From the NCBI GenBank assembly GCA_964563495.1, contig CAZLYK010000017.1:1-59263 (forward strand): DNA of 59,263 bases, written 5' to 3'. The notes beneath the pieces are model-generated. The model did not search any database, was not told the origin of the DNA, and worked only from the letters and a program-made list of their open reading frames with translations. Both the position numbers and the translations under genes were made by a program. The DNA comes from CAZLYK01 sp964563495. GTDB lineage: Bacteria > Acidobacteriota > Blastocatellia > RBC074. Of this stretch, positions 35,599-45,253 are shown piece by piece; the first letter of the stretch is position 1; each line of letters starts with the position of its first letter.

Positions 35599-38500
35599 TT
35601 TTGAAGAGCTGCGCGACAAACTGACCGGACAACGTGACTCCGCCGAAGAGGCGCGACGGCATTTGCTGCTCGCGCGCGAGGCAGTCGAGCAAACCCGGCG
35701 CAACCTGGCCGAATTTGAGCGGACCGCCGACCCGCAGGACGAAAGGCAGCGCGAGGAGCTGAAGAATCTCAAGCAGCAAGAGCAGCGCGCCCGGCGCCGG
35801 GTCGATGAACTCTCACAATCGCTCAAAAATCAATTGGCGAATCAGGCAGAGCTCTGGGCAGGGTTCGAGTCTTTGACCGATCCGCGTGAGATGCTCAGGC
35901 AATGGGACGATAGATTCCCTATCTTACTCTTCCCGGTGCGGATAGAGACGCGGTTCAAGACCGGCACTGAAGGGAGGCCGCAGTTATGGGTGAGGGTCTA
36001 TCCGGATGACTGCCTGCTCGACACATTTGAGGATTCACTCACCGAAAAAGAGCTGGAGAACGCACGTATTTTCTGGACGCTCATCTGGCAGGCAGGCGGC
36101 GATGAGGCGCTTGAACGCGCCGCCTGGAGAAATCTTGTCGCGTCTCACGGATCGGGCCGCGCGGGATGGATCGTTCGGCAATATGCTCCCCTCAATCCGG
36201 ACGCCAAACCCGTCAGTACCAGCCCGTCCGAAATCCTGCTGGTCATCGTAACCGCGGACCCACTGCCCTCAGAGGCTGCGATTTTCTGGTTAGAGATGTG
36301 GCGCGCCGTTGATGACGAGGCGGCTCAAACAGCGGCGTTTGAGGCTCTCAAGTCAGACGTCGGGGCAGAACGCGCGGATCAAATCATCAACCTTCGACCG
36401 GTAAATTTCGATACTCCACCGCCCAAGGGCGCGACGCGCCGGACTGCCTCAGTCAAAGTCGCTATTCTGGAACTGACGGCGCCCGGTGCGAAAGAGACAC
36501 GCCGCAGCTCGTGGTCCTCTGCGCCCCGAGTCTACCTTTTGCCTGATCGGTTTGTCCTGCTGGGTTACCGCGGCAACCTGGAGGAACCGGAGATCGAAGC
36601 CCTGGGCAATCCGATCCAGACGCCTCTGGTCGCCGGGCCGGATCCGAATGCTCCGCCGGATAAGCAGTTAAAATCGGTCGAAGGCAAACTGAGCGTCCCC
36701 GACGAGATCGTCTGGATGTTCGATTTCGAGCGCGCTCTGAAAGTGGGAATGGCGTTTCGTATCGATCTGACTGTCGAGCAGGCTCGTCAAGGGTTCGATC
36801 GTCTGGTCGTGCTGGGCGTGCGCCTGAGCGATTCGCCCGATGCCGGCAGTCGACGGCTGGAGACCCTGATCGAACATCACCTTTACAGCCGCAAAGGACT
36901 TGAACTGATCCCGCAGGGCGCACCGACCAATAATACCGAGAAGGGCGGGAGCGGATTTTCGGTCCGTGATGATTCAGATGCAAGCTTCGACGCGCTTTTC
37001 AGGCAAAAGCCCCAATACAGCATTGAATCTGATCCGCTGCTGCGCCGCGACGGGCAGTGGTTTGCGGAGATGCTCGGCATCGGTCACGAGACGGCCCAGA
37101 GGATACTGAACGCCGGGATGACCGATCAGAAAGAGGCGCGTGCGATGAACATCGCGTTATGGCCCGGGACCATGGGTTATATGATGAGGACCATGATGTC
37201 GCCCGTCTTCCCTTTGCGCGACATCGAGGCGACGCGCGCCTTCTTCACACGCTATGTCAGCGGGCGCGGAGCGATCCCGGCGCTGCGCATCGGACGGCAA
37301 CCGTACGGGATACTGCCAACGGCGGCGTTCTCGAAACTCAAATGGTTCGAGTCGAGCCGGTTCGATTTCGCCTTCGCCTCCCTGGTCAACGCGGGGTTCC
37401 CGGGGCGGCTCTATGAGCTGCTCAAGTCGATCGATGCCGAATGGGCGGCGCTCATGAGCCTGGTCAGTTATATCGGCAAACAGGGCGATCCGCACCAGAT
37501 CCTGCTTGACGTCCTGGGCCTGCATCCGAGTTCGGTCGAATACTACCCGCTCCAGGCCGACAGCGTGACGCACAAGTTTCACGAGCTTCTCTTCATCAGT
37601 TTTCCATTCGCCATCCAGCTGGCCTCTGCCGTCGGGATAGACGACGCGATGGCTCTGCTTAAGCGACTCGGTTACCAGCGTGCGGATGAACCCGATGTCC
37701 TCAAGCAGATCTACCACATGCGACAGACCCCCCTCGACGGGCCGGTGATCGACGACCGCCCGCTGTCTGAGATTGAAAAGATACGCGCCTACGCCTCAGG
37801 GAAGAACTACATCGCATGGCTGATCGAGACGGCGCAGACGGGCATCGACGCGCTTCGCGCCGAGCGCGGATTCGACGAGGACAAGAAGCCGGCGGCGCTG
37901 CTCTACCTGCTGCTGCGCCATGCCCTGCAGGTCGGATTCCACGAGACCGGCGTGCGCCAGCAGATCAAAGCCAAAGTGGTGGCCGAGACGCCGGCGCTCT
38001 TCGAGGAGCCGTCGCTGATCCATGTTCAGGTAGACAAGCAGATGACAGAGAGCCGGTACGGCCTGCTCTATGCCGAGGATCCACGCATCACCGGCCGCCC
38101 CGGTCTTCGCCTGGGAGATTTCATCGCCGAGCGTATCAGGACGATCGATCCCGAAATGCGCGAACAGATAGAGGCGCTCGAAAGTCTGCAAGACGTCCCT
38201 ACGGCCCGGCTCGAACGCATCTTCGCCGAGCACCTTGACTGCTGCAGCTATCGTCTGGACGCCTGGAAATCCGGCCTCATCCGCTGGCAGTTGGAGCAGA
38301 TGCGACAGCTCAACCGCAACGAAGAGGGGAGGGGGGTCTTCCTCGGCGCATTCGGCTGGCTCGTAGACGTCGCGCCGGAAAACAAGAAGCTCTCGCCCGT
38401 CCAACTGCCGGCGGAGATAGACGAGCTGATCAATAAGGATGAACAGATTCCGCTCGTGCGAGACGAGACCAACGCCGGCCTGATCCACGCCCCTTCGCTC

Positions 38501-41047
38501 AATCACGCCACCACGGCTGCGGTCCTGCGCAACGGTTACCTGTCGAACGACGGTCGCCTGGCGGTTAATCTCTCTTCACGGCGGGTGCAGCGCGCACTTG
38601 GGGTCCTTGAAGGCATGCGCATGGGTCAATCGCTGGGCGCGCTCCTCGGCTACCATTTTGAGCGGTTCGTCCACGACGGCCCGGTCCTGCAGGCCAACGC
38701 AACGGTCTTCGCCCTGCGTAAAGCCTTTCCGCTCGTCGCTGAGAAGATAAAAAAGACGCAGACCGACAACACGACGTCGTTCGAGACGATCGCGGCCATG
38801 AACGTAGTCGACGGGCTCAAGCTCGTCGAGCACGTTCAGCGTTCCAACAACCGGCTCTACCCATTCGGCTTGACGACACTTCCTCCAATACAGAATTCAA
38901 CCCAGGCGGGCGTTATCAATAAGGCCGTCGAATACATACTGGATATTAATGATGCGGTGGCTGATCTGATCCTGGCCGAGGGGGTGCACCAGGCAGTGCT
39001 TGGCAATTACGACCGTTCGGCCGGGACCCTGGACGCATTCAGCAAGGGGAACTATCCGCCTGAGCCTGAGGTCATCCGCACGCCTCGCAGCGGCGTGACG
39101 CTGACGCATCGCGTAGCCATTCACCTGCCGGTCGCGCCCGCGGCCAACCCGCTGCCGGCAATCCTTATGACCGCGATGGCCAAAGCCGAGCCGTCTCTCA
39201 ACGCGTGGCTCGCGGGCCGCCTGCCGGACCCCTCCATCGTCGGCGCCCAGGTCAGCTTCACCGATCGAGTCACCGGCGACGAGCAGACGGTCTTTATCAG
39301 TCAGGAGGACCTGGGGCTGCAAAGCATCGACCTCGTCTATCACCTGGACACAGCGGCCGACCAGACGCTGCAGTTCCTCGATGACCGGATCCTGGAGCTC
39401 ATCTACTCTGCACACGCGCCGCGACTGGACCTTCCCATCACCATTCTTTACACGAAACGCGAGGTGGGCCAGCCAATGCGGATTAGCTGGTTCGAACTGC
39501 AGGCGCTGATTGCCAGCCTGCGGGCCCTGACCGTCGGCTCGCGCCCGCTCCAGCCCGCCGACCTTGCCCGGCAGAACGACGCCGATGCTGAGCAGCAGAG
39601 CACTGTCACGCTCGACAAGGCACGAATCGAGAACGCGCTTAACGACCTTCAGGCCATCGCCCTGCCCGACCTGACAAACCCGGCCACGGCGATCGACGCG
39701 CATATCGATCAGTTTGTCGCTGCGGTCAAACCCATGGCCGCCTATCGTTTGCCGCAGACCGGAACGGGATTCACTTACGAATGGCGCAGCCGTGTTTTCT
39801 CATCGGTAGCGGAAAAGATAGGGAAGCGACTCGGGCGTTGGAATCAGCGATTACAGGATGCCCGCGAGCTGCTCGACGATTATGATGCGCTGCCCCTGGC
39901 GACGCCGGATCCTGAGCGAATCGCCAAACTACAGGAGATAGAGAGCATGGTCGGCACATCCTTTATCTCACCCCAACCGACCGACCCGTTCGTTTATCGC
40001 GGAGCAGTCGGGACCAAGAAGACTGATTTTGAGAATAAGGCCGCGGCTCTGCGCGGCGTGATCGACGGCCATCCGGCGACCCTCCAAGCGCTGATCGATG
40101 GATTCGAAAACCAGCTCCCGATAACCCAATTCGATCTCGAAAGTCTTGAGCTCGAGATTGATCGCGATGAGATCGAGAGATTTCGTCTACAACTCGTCGA
40201 TACGCTCGCCGGGTTGAAGACCGAAAGAGACAAGCGCATCGCTCAGGTTCAGGATCTGCTGGTGCGTCATGACGCCGCCAATCCGGCAAAAAAGATCAAA
40301 CTGCTGCAGCAGGCGGCCGGGGTGATTTTCGGCGAGGATTTCAAGCTCATCCCACAGTTCGGGCCGGAGCCGGCAACGGCCATCGAGCTGGACAAGGCGT
40401 GGCAGCATAGCCGTTCCGGCGAACTGACTCGCCACCTGACCGATAACCTGGGAACAGAGTATCCGGTCGATGACTGGCTGCACGGGATCGCCCGAGTCCG
40501 CGTCAAGATGTGGCACTGCGAGAATGCCCTCATGCTGGGCGAGGCGTTCGCCGTCCCGGAGTTCGATCTGACCCCGCTGCAGCTCCCGTTTAAAGCCACC
40601 GATTCTTGGCTCGCTCTGGAATTTCCCGAGGAACAGCCAATCATCGGTGATCCGCTGCTCTATACCGGACAGTTCGCAGAGGATTTCGATAAAACGCAGC
40701 CGGTCTGCGGCCTGTTGGTGGATGAGTGGACCGAGGTGATCCCCGGAACCGAGGAGACCACCGGTATCACTTTTCACTATGACCGGCCCAACAGCGAGCC
40801 ACCCCAGGCCTGGTTGCTTGCCTTGCCGGCGTTGATGGACGGAACGTGGACGTGGCAGGAGCTGGTTGACGCGGTCAACCAGACGCTGGATGCGGCCAAA
40901 CGCCGTGCGATCGAGCCGTCCCACGTCGACCAGACTACGTACAGCCGGTTTCTGCCGGCGACTTTCTCTGCCTATACGTTCCCCGAGATCTCAATCTCGA
41001 ACAACCTGCTTCGCAATGTGGGGATCTATCAAATGTTGCAGAAATAA
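35591..41047 (+). CDS. Unknown giant protein (1818 aa) with N-terminal coiled coil
   Basis: Residues 1-85 are heptad-rich (AEEARRHLLLAREAVEQTRR and on), a coiled coil. Next come ILLFPVRIETRF and LWVRVYPDDCLLDTFEDSLT, a motif pair I associate with large uncharacterised bacterial proteins. Residues ~500-1150 are mostly helical, with MNIALWPGTMGYMMRTMMSP, LRIGRQPYGILP and RRVQRALGVLEGMRMGQSLG. Another helical stretch (~1480-1600) is coiled-coil-like. No signal peptide, membrane span or catalytic motif is seen. It is translationally coupled to the 32239 gene and followed 120 bp later by the 41168 gene across a hairpin. A scaffold role is suggested by size and coiled coils only. Confidence 0.8.
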   Translation: MPSFEELRDKLTGQRDSAEEARRHLLLAREAVEQTRRNLAEFERTADPQDERQREELKNLKQQEQRARRRVDELSQSLKNQLANQAELWAGFESLTDPREMLRQWDDRFPILLFPVRIETRFKTGTEGRPQLWVRVYPDDCLLDTFEDSLTEKELENARIFWTLIWQAGGDEALERAAWRNLVASHGSGRAGWIVRQYAPLNPDAKPVSTSPSEILLVIVTADPLPSEAAIFWLEMWRAVDDEAAQTAAFEALKSDVGAERADQIINLRPVNFDTPPPKGATRRTASVKVAILELTAPGAKETRRSSWSSAPRVYLLPDRFVLLGYRGNLEEPEIEALGNPIQTPLVAGPDPNAPPDKQLKSVEGKLSVPDEIVWMFDFERALKVGMAFRIDLTVEQARQGFDRLVVLGVRLSDSPDAGSRRLETLIEHHLYSRKGLELIPQGAPTNNTEKGGSGFSVRDDSDASFDALFRQKPQYSIESDPLLRRDGQWFAEMLGIGHETAQRILNAGMTDQKEARAMNIALWPGTMGYMMRTMMSPVFPLRDIEATRAFFTRYVSGRGAIPALRIGRQPYGILPTAAFSKLKWFESSRFDFAFASLVNAGFPGRLYELLKSIDAEWAALMSLVSYIGKQGDPHQILLDVLGLHPSSVEYYPLQADSVTHKFHELLFISFPFAIQLASAVGIDDAMALLKRLGYQRADEPDVLKQIYHMRQTPLDGPVIDDRPLSEIEKIRAYASGKNYIAWLIETAQTGIDALRAERGFDEDKKPAALLYLLLRHALQVGFHETGVRQQIKAKVVAETPALFEEPSLIHVQVDKQMTESRYGLLYAEDPRITGRPGLRLGDFIAERIRTIDPEMREQIEALESLQDVPTARLERIFAEHLDCCSYRLDAWKSGLIRWQLEQMRQLNRNEEGRGVFLGAFGWLVDVAPENKKLSPVQLPAEIDELINKDEQIPLVRDETNAGLIHAPSLNHATTAAVLRNGYLSNDGRLAVNLSSRRVQRALGVLEGMRMGQSLGALLGYHFERFVHDGPVLQANATVFALRKAFPLVAEKIKKTQTDNTTSFETIAAMNVVDGLKLVEHVQRSNNRLYPFGLTTLPPIQNSTQAGVINKAVEYILDINDAVADLILAEGVHQAVLGNYDRSAGTLDAFSKGNYPPEPEVIRTPRSGVTLTHRVAIHLPVAPAANPLPAILMTAMAKAEPSLNAWLAGRLPDPSIVGAQVSFTDRVTGDEQTVFISQEDLGLQSIDLVYHLDTAADQTLQFLDDRILELIYSAHAPRLDLPITILYTKREVGQPMRISWFELQALIASLRALTVGSRPLQPADLARQNDADAEQQSTVTLDKARIENALNDLQAIALPDLTNPATAIDAHIDQFVAAVKPMAAYRLPQTGTGFTYEWRSRVFSSVAEKIGKRLGRWNQRLQDARELLDDYDALPLATPDPERIAKLQEIESMVGTSFISPQPTDPFVYRGAVGTKKTDFENKAAALRGVIDGHPATLQALIDGFENQLPITQFDLESLELEIDRDEIERFRLQLVDTLAGLKTERDKRIAQVQDLLVRHDAANPAKKIKLLQQAAGVIFGEDFKLIPQFGPEPATAIELDKAWQHSRSGELTRHLTDNLGTEYPVDDWLHGIARVRVKMWHCENALMLGEAFAVPEFDLTPLQLPFKATDSWLALEFPEEQPIIGDPLLYTGQFAEDFDKTQPVCGLLVDEWTEVIPGTEETTGITFHYDRPNSEPPQAWLLALPALMDGTWTWQELVDAVNQTLDAAKRRAIEPSHVDQTTYSRFLPATFSAYTFPEISISNNLLRNVGIYQMLQK

Positions 41048-41072
41048 CCATGATTTTGAATGAGAAGAAAAG

Positions 41073-41126
41073 ACAGGATTAAACAGGATCAAAGACAAAG
41101 CAGAAAACCATCCTGTTTAATCCTGT
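41073..41126. repeat. Inverted copy of the dispersed repeat (hairpin between operon genes)
   Basis: ACAGGATTAAACAGGAT at 41073-41089 and its exact complement at 41110-41126, with a 20-base loop; further single units follow to about 41152. It sits within the 120-bp spacer between two co-directional genes. It could be an mRNA-processing or attenuating hairpin that sets different levels for the two halves of the operon. Confidence 0.8.
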
Positions 41127-41167
41127 AAAAATCCTCTTAGTCCTGTCTATTTCCTTCGTTACTCTGT

Positions 41168-43024
41168 ATGGCCGAAAAATACATCGTCAACAAGATCGAA
41201 GCTTCGCTGCTGGCGCGTGACCTGCCGGCGATCACGCGCTGGAACCGTCTGGAAGGACGCCCGCGAACGCGCCAGTTCGACCGCGCCCTGCAGGCCGAGG
41301 TTCGTGATGCGCTATGGATGCTGACACGGCAATGGCAGTTCGGCGAATTTCACGGTGATGATGCCGGATCGCCTGTCGCGGCCAGGGCTTGCATCGAATC
41401 CGCTCAACTCGATCGCTTCCAGGCCGGCGATGGCCCGATTGAAAATTTCAGCCTGGCAGAACCTATCGAGGCGAAAGTCGAGCGCCGGCCCGTCTCATGG
41501 CTTGCGGGCGCGCAATACCTCTCACTGGACCTTCGTCTGCTGGCCGGCCGGCGATGGTTGAAAATGCTCGCACAGGAACAGGCCGCCCCCGGCGGGCTCT
41601 CGGCGGATTACCGCGCAGATTACCTGGACAGGTATCCGGTTGATCAGCCCAATCCGGAGAAGAAAGAGAGTGCCGCCGTTTGCGCTCACCGCGAAGCGTG
41701 GCAGCAGGCTGCAGCGGTTGCGGGTCGAGCGATGGATGGAGGGAAACTGCTGCTTCACCTGCAGCAACCTGCCGGTCACGCCGCCGAGGGCATCCCGGCT
41801 GACCCGGCTGACCGGCCGAAACTGGACGCCCTCGCCGTCAGATTCAAAAACTGGTTCAATCAGTTAATCTATCAGCCTGCACCGAACGGAAACGACGCCT
41901 GGCAACCGACCCGGCTCGAGTACCAGTTCGGCTGCTCGGCGCCTAACGGTCAATCCGATCTGGTCCTTCGCGCCGAAGAGTATTACCAGGGCCATCTGGA
42001 CTGGTACGCGCTTGAATTGCAACCCCAACGAGATCATCTGGGCGAAACGCCTCCGGTCCAGAAATCCCCCAGTCTGTCAGCCCAATCGTTCCTGCCGGCT
42101 TCGATCGTTTTCGAGGGGATGCCCAATACGCGATGGTGGGAATTCGAGGACCGCCGGACAAATTTCGGCGAAGTCAGGCCCGATACAACCGACCTGGGTA
42201 AGCTGCTCCTCGTGGAGTTCGGTCTGGTCTACGCCAACGACTGGTTCGTACTGCCCTACACACTGCCCGTCGGCACGCTGACGACGGTTAAAGGCATCTC
42301 CTTGACCAACGTCTTCGGCGAGCGAATCTGGATCGAGCCGGTCAAAGATCGGTCTGAGCAGGATTGGGAGCGATGGAGCCTCTTCAGTCTCAACCCGGCA
42401 AGCGATAAATCGCAGCACAGACTGCTGCTGCTCCCTACAGTTCCCAAAACACAGGAAGGCCCTCCGTTCGAAGAGATCGCCCTGGTCCGGGACGAGATGG
42501 CCAATATGGTCTGGGCAATTGAAAAACGTATTCCCCTGCCTTCCGGGGTCAGCAAACCCGGAGCCGAATCGGCTCTGGAGTTTCGCGACTACCTGCAAAG
42601 ACTGATCGACGCTGCCGGTGGGCCGGCGCCTGCCGCCATTCCACCGAAAGCCCCGATCCGTTATCGGGTCATGAACGAGGCACCCGAAAACTGGATTCCC
42701 TTCATCCCCGTTCACCTGCCGGCAGCAGATCGCCAGATCAGATTGCAGCGCGCCGCCCTGCCGCGGTTCCTCAAGGGAGGACAACCGCCGGCAGAGAAGA
42801 TTCGACCACGCACCAATCTCGTGCGAGAGGGGCTCGATCAGCGCCGGCCGTATTTCGTCAACGAGGAGGAAGTCCCTCGCGCCGGCGCACTGGTCGACCA
42901 GTCTTTTCAGCGAACACGATGGTATAACGGAAAAGTCTTCACCTGGATCGGCGTTCGCAAACAGACCGGTCGCGGCGAGGGTTCGAGCGGCCTCGCCTTC
43001 GACCTTATTAATAGACAGGATTGA
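41168..43024 (+). CDS. Unknown 618-aa protein of the giant-protein locus
   Basis: Soluble, with no signal peptide or span. The N-terminal block LEGRPRTRQFDRALQAEVRD and ALWMLTRQWQFGEFHGDDAG looks strongly conserved and is the best search probe. WWEFEDRRTNFGEVRPDTTD and YANDWFVLPYTLPVGTLTTV lie in the middle. The C-terminal INRQD is encoded by the dispersed repeat, as in the 28778 gene. It starts at ATG 41168 without a clear ribosome site. Function unknown; its position implies it works with the two proteins before it. Confidence 0.8.
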   Translation: MAEKYIVNKIEASLLARDLPAITRWNRLEGRPRTRQFDRALQAEVRDALWMLTRQWQFGEFHGDDAGSPVAARACIESAQLDRFQAGDGPIENFSLAEPIEAKVERRPVSWLAGAQYLSLDLRLLAGRRWLKMLAQEQAAPGGLSADYRADYLDRYPVDQPNPEKKESAAVCAHREAWQQAAAVAGRAMDGGKLLLHLQQPAGHAAEGIPADPADRPKLDALAVRFKNWFNQLIYQPAPNGNDAWQPTRLEYQFGCSAPNGQSDLVLRAEEYYQGHLDWYALELQPQRDHLGETPPVQKSPSLSAQSFLPASIVFEGMPNTRWWEFEDRRTNFGEVRPDTTDLGKLLLVEFGLVYANDWFVLPYTLPVGTLTTVKGISLTNVFGERIWIEPVKDRSEQDWERWSLFSLNPASDKSQHRLLLLPTVPKTQEGPPFEEIALVRDEMANMVWAIEKRIPLPSGVSKPGAESALEFRDYLQRLIDAAGGPAPAAIPPKAPIRYRVMNEAPENWIPFIPVHLPAADRQIRLQRAALPRFLKGGQPPAEKIRPRTNLVREGLDQRRPYFVNEEEVPRAGALVDQSFQRTRWYNGKVFTWIGVRKQTGRGEGSSGLAFDLINRQD

Positions 43025-43068
43025 CAGGATCTTTGCAGCGTTTAACCAGATCCTGAAAAAATATTTAT

Positions 43069-45225
43069 ATGGACGATATAGCCATTTCCGACAACAGCAA
43101 AAGGACCTGGCGATATGTTTTTCTGGCCGGCGTGCTGGCGTGTATTATCTCCGGGTTTGTCGTGCTCGACAGCACCGTCTTTGCATCGATAATTGCCTTA
43201 TCAACTCTTGCAATCGGGGTGATTAACTCTCTGATCAGCCCCGCCGGCCAAAATCCAAAAGAACAAAACTGGGTGGTATCGAAGCTCAAGCACGGCCTGG
43301 ATGTCGGTCGGTTTCTTAAAACCGCAACCGTCCTGGTCTGGCTGGTGACGATCGGCATCACATCCTACGGCGCGCTGCGTTATTACTACGAGTCGAAAAA
43401 GATTACGATCGAGGGCTATGTTATAGCCGCGAGCGGCGAGCCTGCGACCAACGCTCTGGTCACGCTGTTTTTGACCGGCAGGAAAGAGTCTCTCACCACA
43501 CCCGACGGTAAATTTACTTTTGCCAGGATAGACATCAGCAATGAGCCGTCAAAACAGCTGCGCCTGGAAGTCGTTTGGCATGACACAAAGAAAGAAGAAA
43601 CAATCGATCTCTCATCCGGCGCGTTAAAGGGGTTGACGATCAAGCTCCCCCCGGGCAATCCCCCGTTCAGAGTATCTTATTACCTCTTAGAGGGCGACGC
43701 GATAGACCTCGTCGTCAGAGGGGAAATCAACAGCAAGTGGGAAAAAACGCTCGGCGGGCAGCCCTATATCGTCCCGAACGGCGTGCTCATCCATCTGAGA
43801 AACCTGATCAAACAATTTTCCATCCCTTTTCAAATCGGCGATGGAGCCGGCATCAGAATTGATAAGACGGACAAGGATAACAAGACCAGCAGCTCATACG
43901 ACGATCAAGCGGTGACGAGGTATGAGGGTAAACCCCTTTTTCAGGGCTCCTCCGGCGACAGTTTTTCTGTCTACGACTTATCCGCCAACGATGTCGCTTC
44001 AATGTTACGCTCGAAACAACAATGGGGCCTCGAGGCCATTCCCGACAAAGTGCGCACTCGCAATTCACCGACGGGGTTTGACCTGAGCTCGTTGTACTTC
44101 TGGAAATTCGCCTCCCACGAGGATTTCGGTGTGTTTGAGAGACAGAGGGGGTGGGTCAACAAACGGCTCGAATTTTATAAGCACATCACAAAAGATAGCC
44201 TGCCCGATGACTTCTTGTTGTATGTGATTACAAATTCTACTCTCTGCGGCGAAGATGAACTCTCGACGGAGGCTTATTTAATCCCACGAAGGCTCAGGCT
44301 TCGGGTTGCCGTGGTTGAGAATATCTCGCCCGAGTCGATTCATTTTGGAAAGTTCACAGTCAGGGAAAATGTCCAGGAGAGCCTGCGCGCCCGCCGGGAA
44401 GACGAATCCCTGATCAACGCCAAAGCGCCGGAGCAGCAGGGGTGGTTCCCGCAGGAAGTCTTGAAGCCCCAGGAAAGATTGCTCATTCCGATTGAGATGC
44501 CCATGGCCTACGATGAAGAGAACAACGAGTTGGTCGGGTTTCTCAGAGATTCTTTTCACGACAAAAACAGGGCCGGCGAGCGGGCCCGGCTGGCCAGGCA
44601 ACTATCGGCGCTCGATAGGATCAAGTTCTCGGTCGGAGAGATCGACTCCAGGACTCCGTTCATGGTCAAAGCCTCGGACATTAACGAAATTCTCGCTCAA
44701 CCCACCAGGGAGATGAACTTTGACAAAGAGTACATGCTCGGCCCTTCGGTCAATATCGAAACCGTCATGGTTAATAATGTCGACTATCCGTTCCGGCAAT
44801 ATTCATCAAGCAAGCTGGCAGTTCTTTTGAACGGAGTAGGAATAGGCAGTTGCCCTTACGTTTACACCTACTCTTCGGCGAATGGCGCGTGGGTCAATGA
44901 GGGCCACATACTATTCAACCTAAATAACCGGCTCAAAGAAACGACCGAAGAGATGAGGTTGTCCAGATTCGATGGTAGAATTTTGCTCAAGGAGAAGGAT
45001 CCTGAAATATCGTATATAGATTTCATGCATATCAAGGCGGTATCTCTGGATGGCAATGAACAAGTCTTTTACCCGAGTAACCTCCTGCTTCGCGCTCAAG
45101 ACGGCAAATATCTGATTCTACGACGTGGAGAAGAAGCGGAAATCAAATTTGATATTCCCGCCGGCTTTAGAGCAGCGAGGTACTTTCTTATCATCAGGGG
45201 CTACTATACGCCGCTTCATGAATAG
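43069..45225 (+). CDS. Membrane-anchored protein with carboxypeptidase-regulatory-like domain
   Basis: 718 aa. Three membrane spans at about 16-34, 38-58 and 84-106. Residues ~112-195 (ITIEGYVIAASGEPATNALV, then TTPDGKFTFARID) form a transthyretin-like CarboxypepD_reg beta-sandwich. The long remainder has no family I know. It could present the locus products at the membrane. It lies 44 bp after the 41168 gene on the same strand. The same kind of beta-sandwich begins the two giant paralogues at 48602 and 54199, the only visible domain link between the two halves of the region. Confidence 0.75.
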   Translation: MDDIAISDNSKRTWRYVFLAGVLACIISGFVVLDSTVFASIIALSTLAIGVINSLISPAGQNPKEQNWVVSKLKHGLDVGRFLKTATVLVWLVTIGITSYGALRYYYESKKITIEGYVIAASGEPATNALVTLFLTGRKESLTTPDGKFTFARIDISNEPSKQLRLEVVWHDTKKEETIDLSSGALKGLTIKLPPGNPPFRVSYYLLEGDAIDLVVRGEINSKWEKTLGGQPYIVPNGVLIHLRNLIKQFSIPFQIGDGAGIRIDKTDKDNKTSSSYDDQAVTRYEGKPLFQGSSGDSFSVYDLSANDVASMLRSKQQWGLEAIPDKVRTRNSPTGFDLSSLYFWKFASHEDFGVFERQRGWVNKRLEFYKHITKDSLPDDFLLYVITNSTLCGEDELSTEAYLIPRRLRLRVAVVENISPESIHFGKFTVRENVQESLRARREDESLINAKAPEQQGWFPQEVLKPQERLLIPIEMPMAYDEENNELVGFLRDSFHDKNRAGERARLARQLSALDRIKFSVGEIDSRTPFMVKASDINEILAQPTREMNFDKEYMLGPSVNIETVMVNNVDYPFRQYSSSKLAVLLNGVGIGSCPYVYTYSSANGAWVNEGHILFNLNNRLKETTEEMRLSRFDGRILLKEKDPEISYIDFMHIKAVSLDGNEQVFYPSNLLLRAQDGKYLILRRGEEAEIKFDIPAGFRAARYFLIIRGYYTPLHE

Positions 45226-45253
45226 ACAGGATTGTGTCTATCAAGGAGAATAT

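Noticed and set aside
45125..45253. Earlier start of the S9 peptidase
   Set aside because: That stretch lies inside the preceding gene. The ATG at 45254 has a ribosome site and is followed by a signal peptide.
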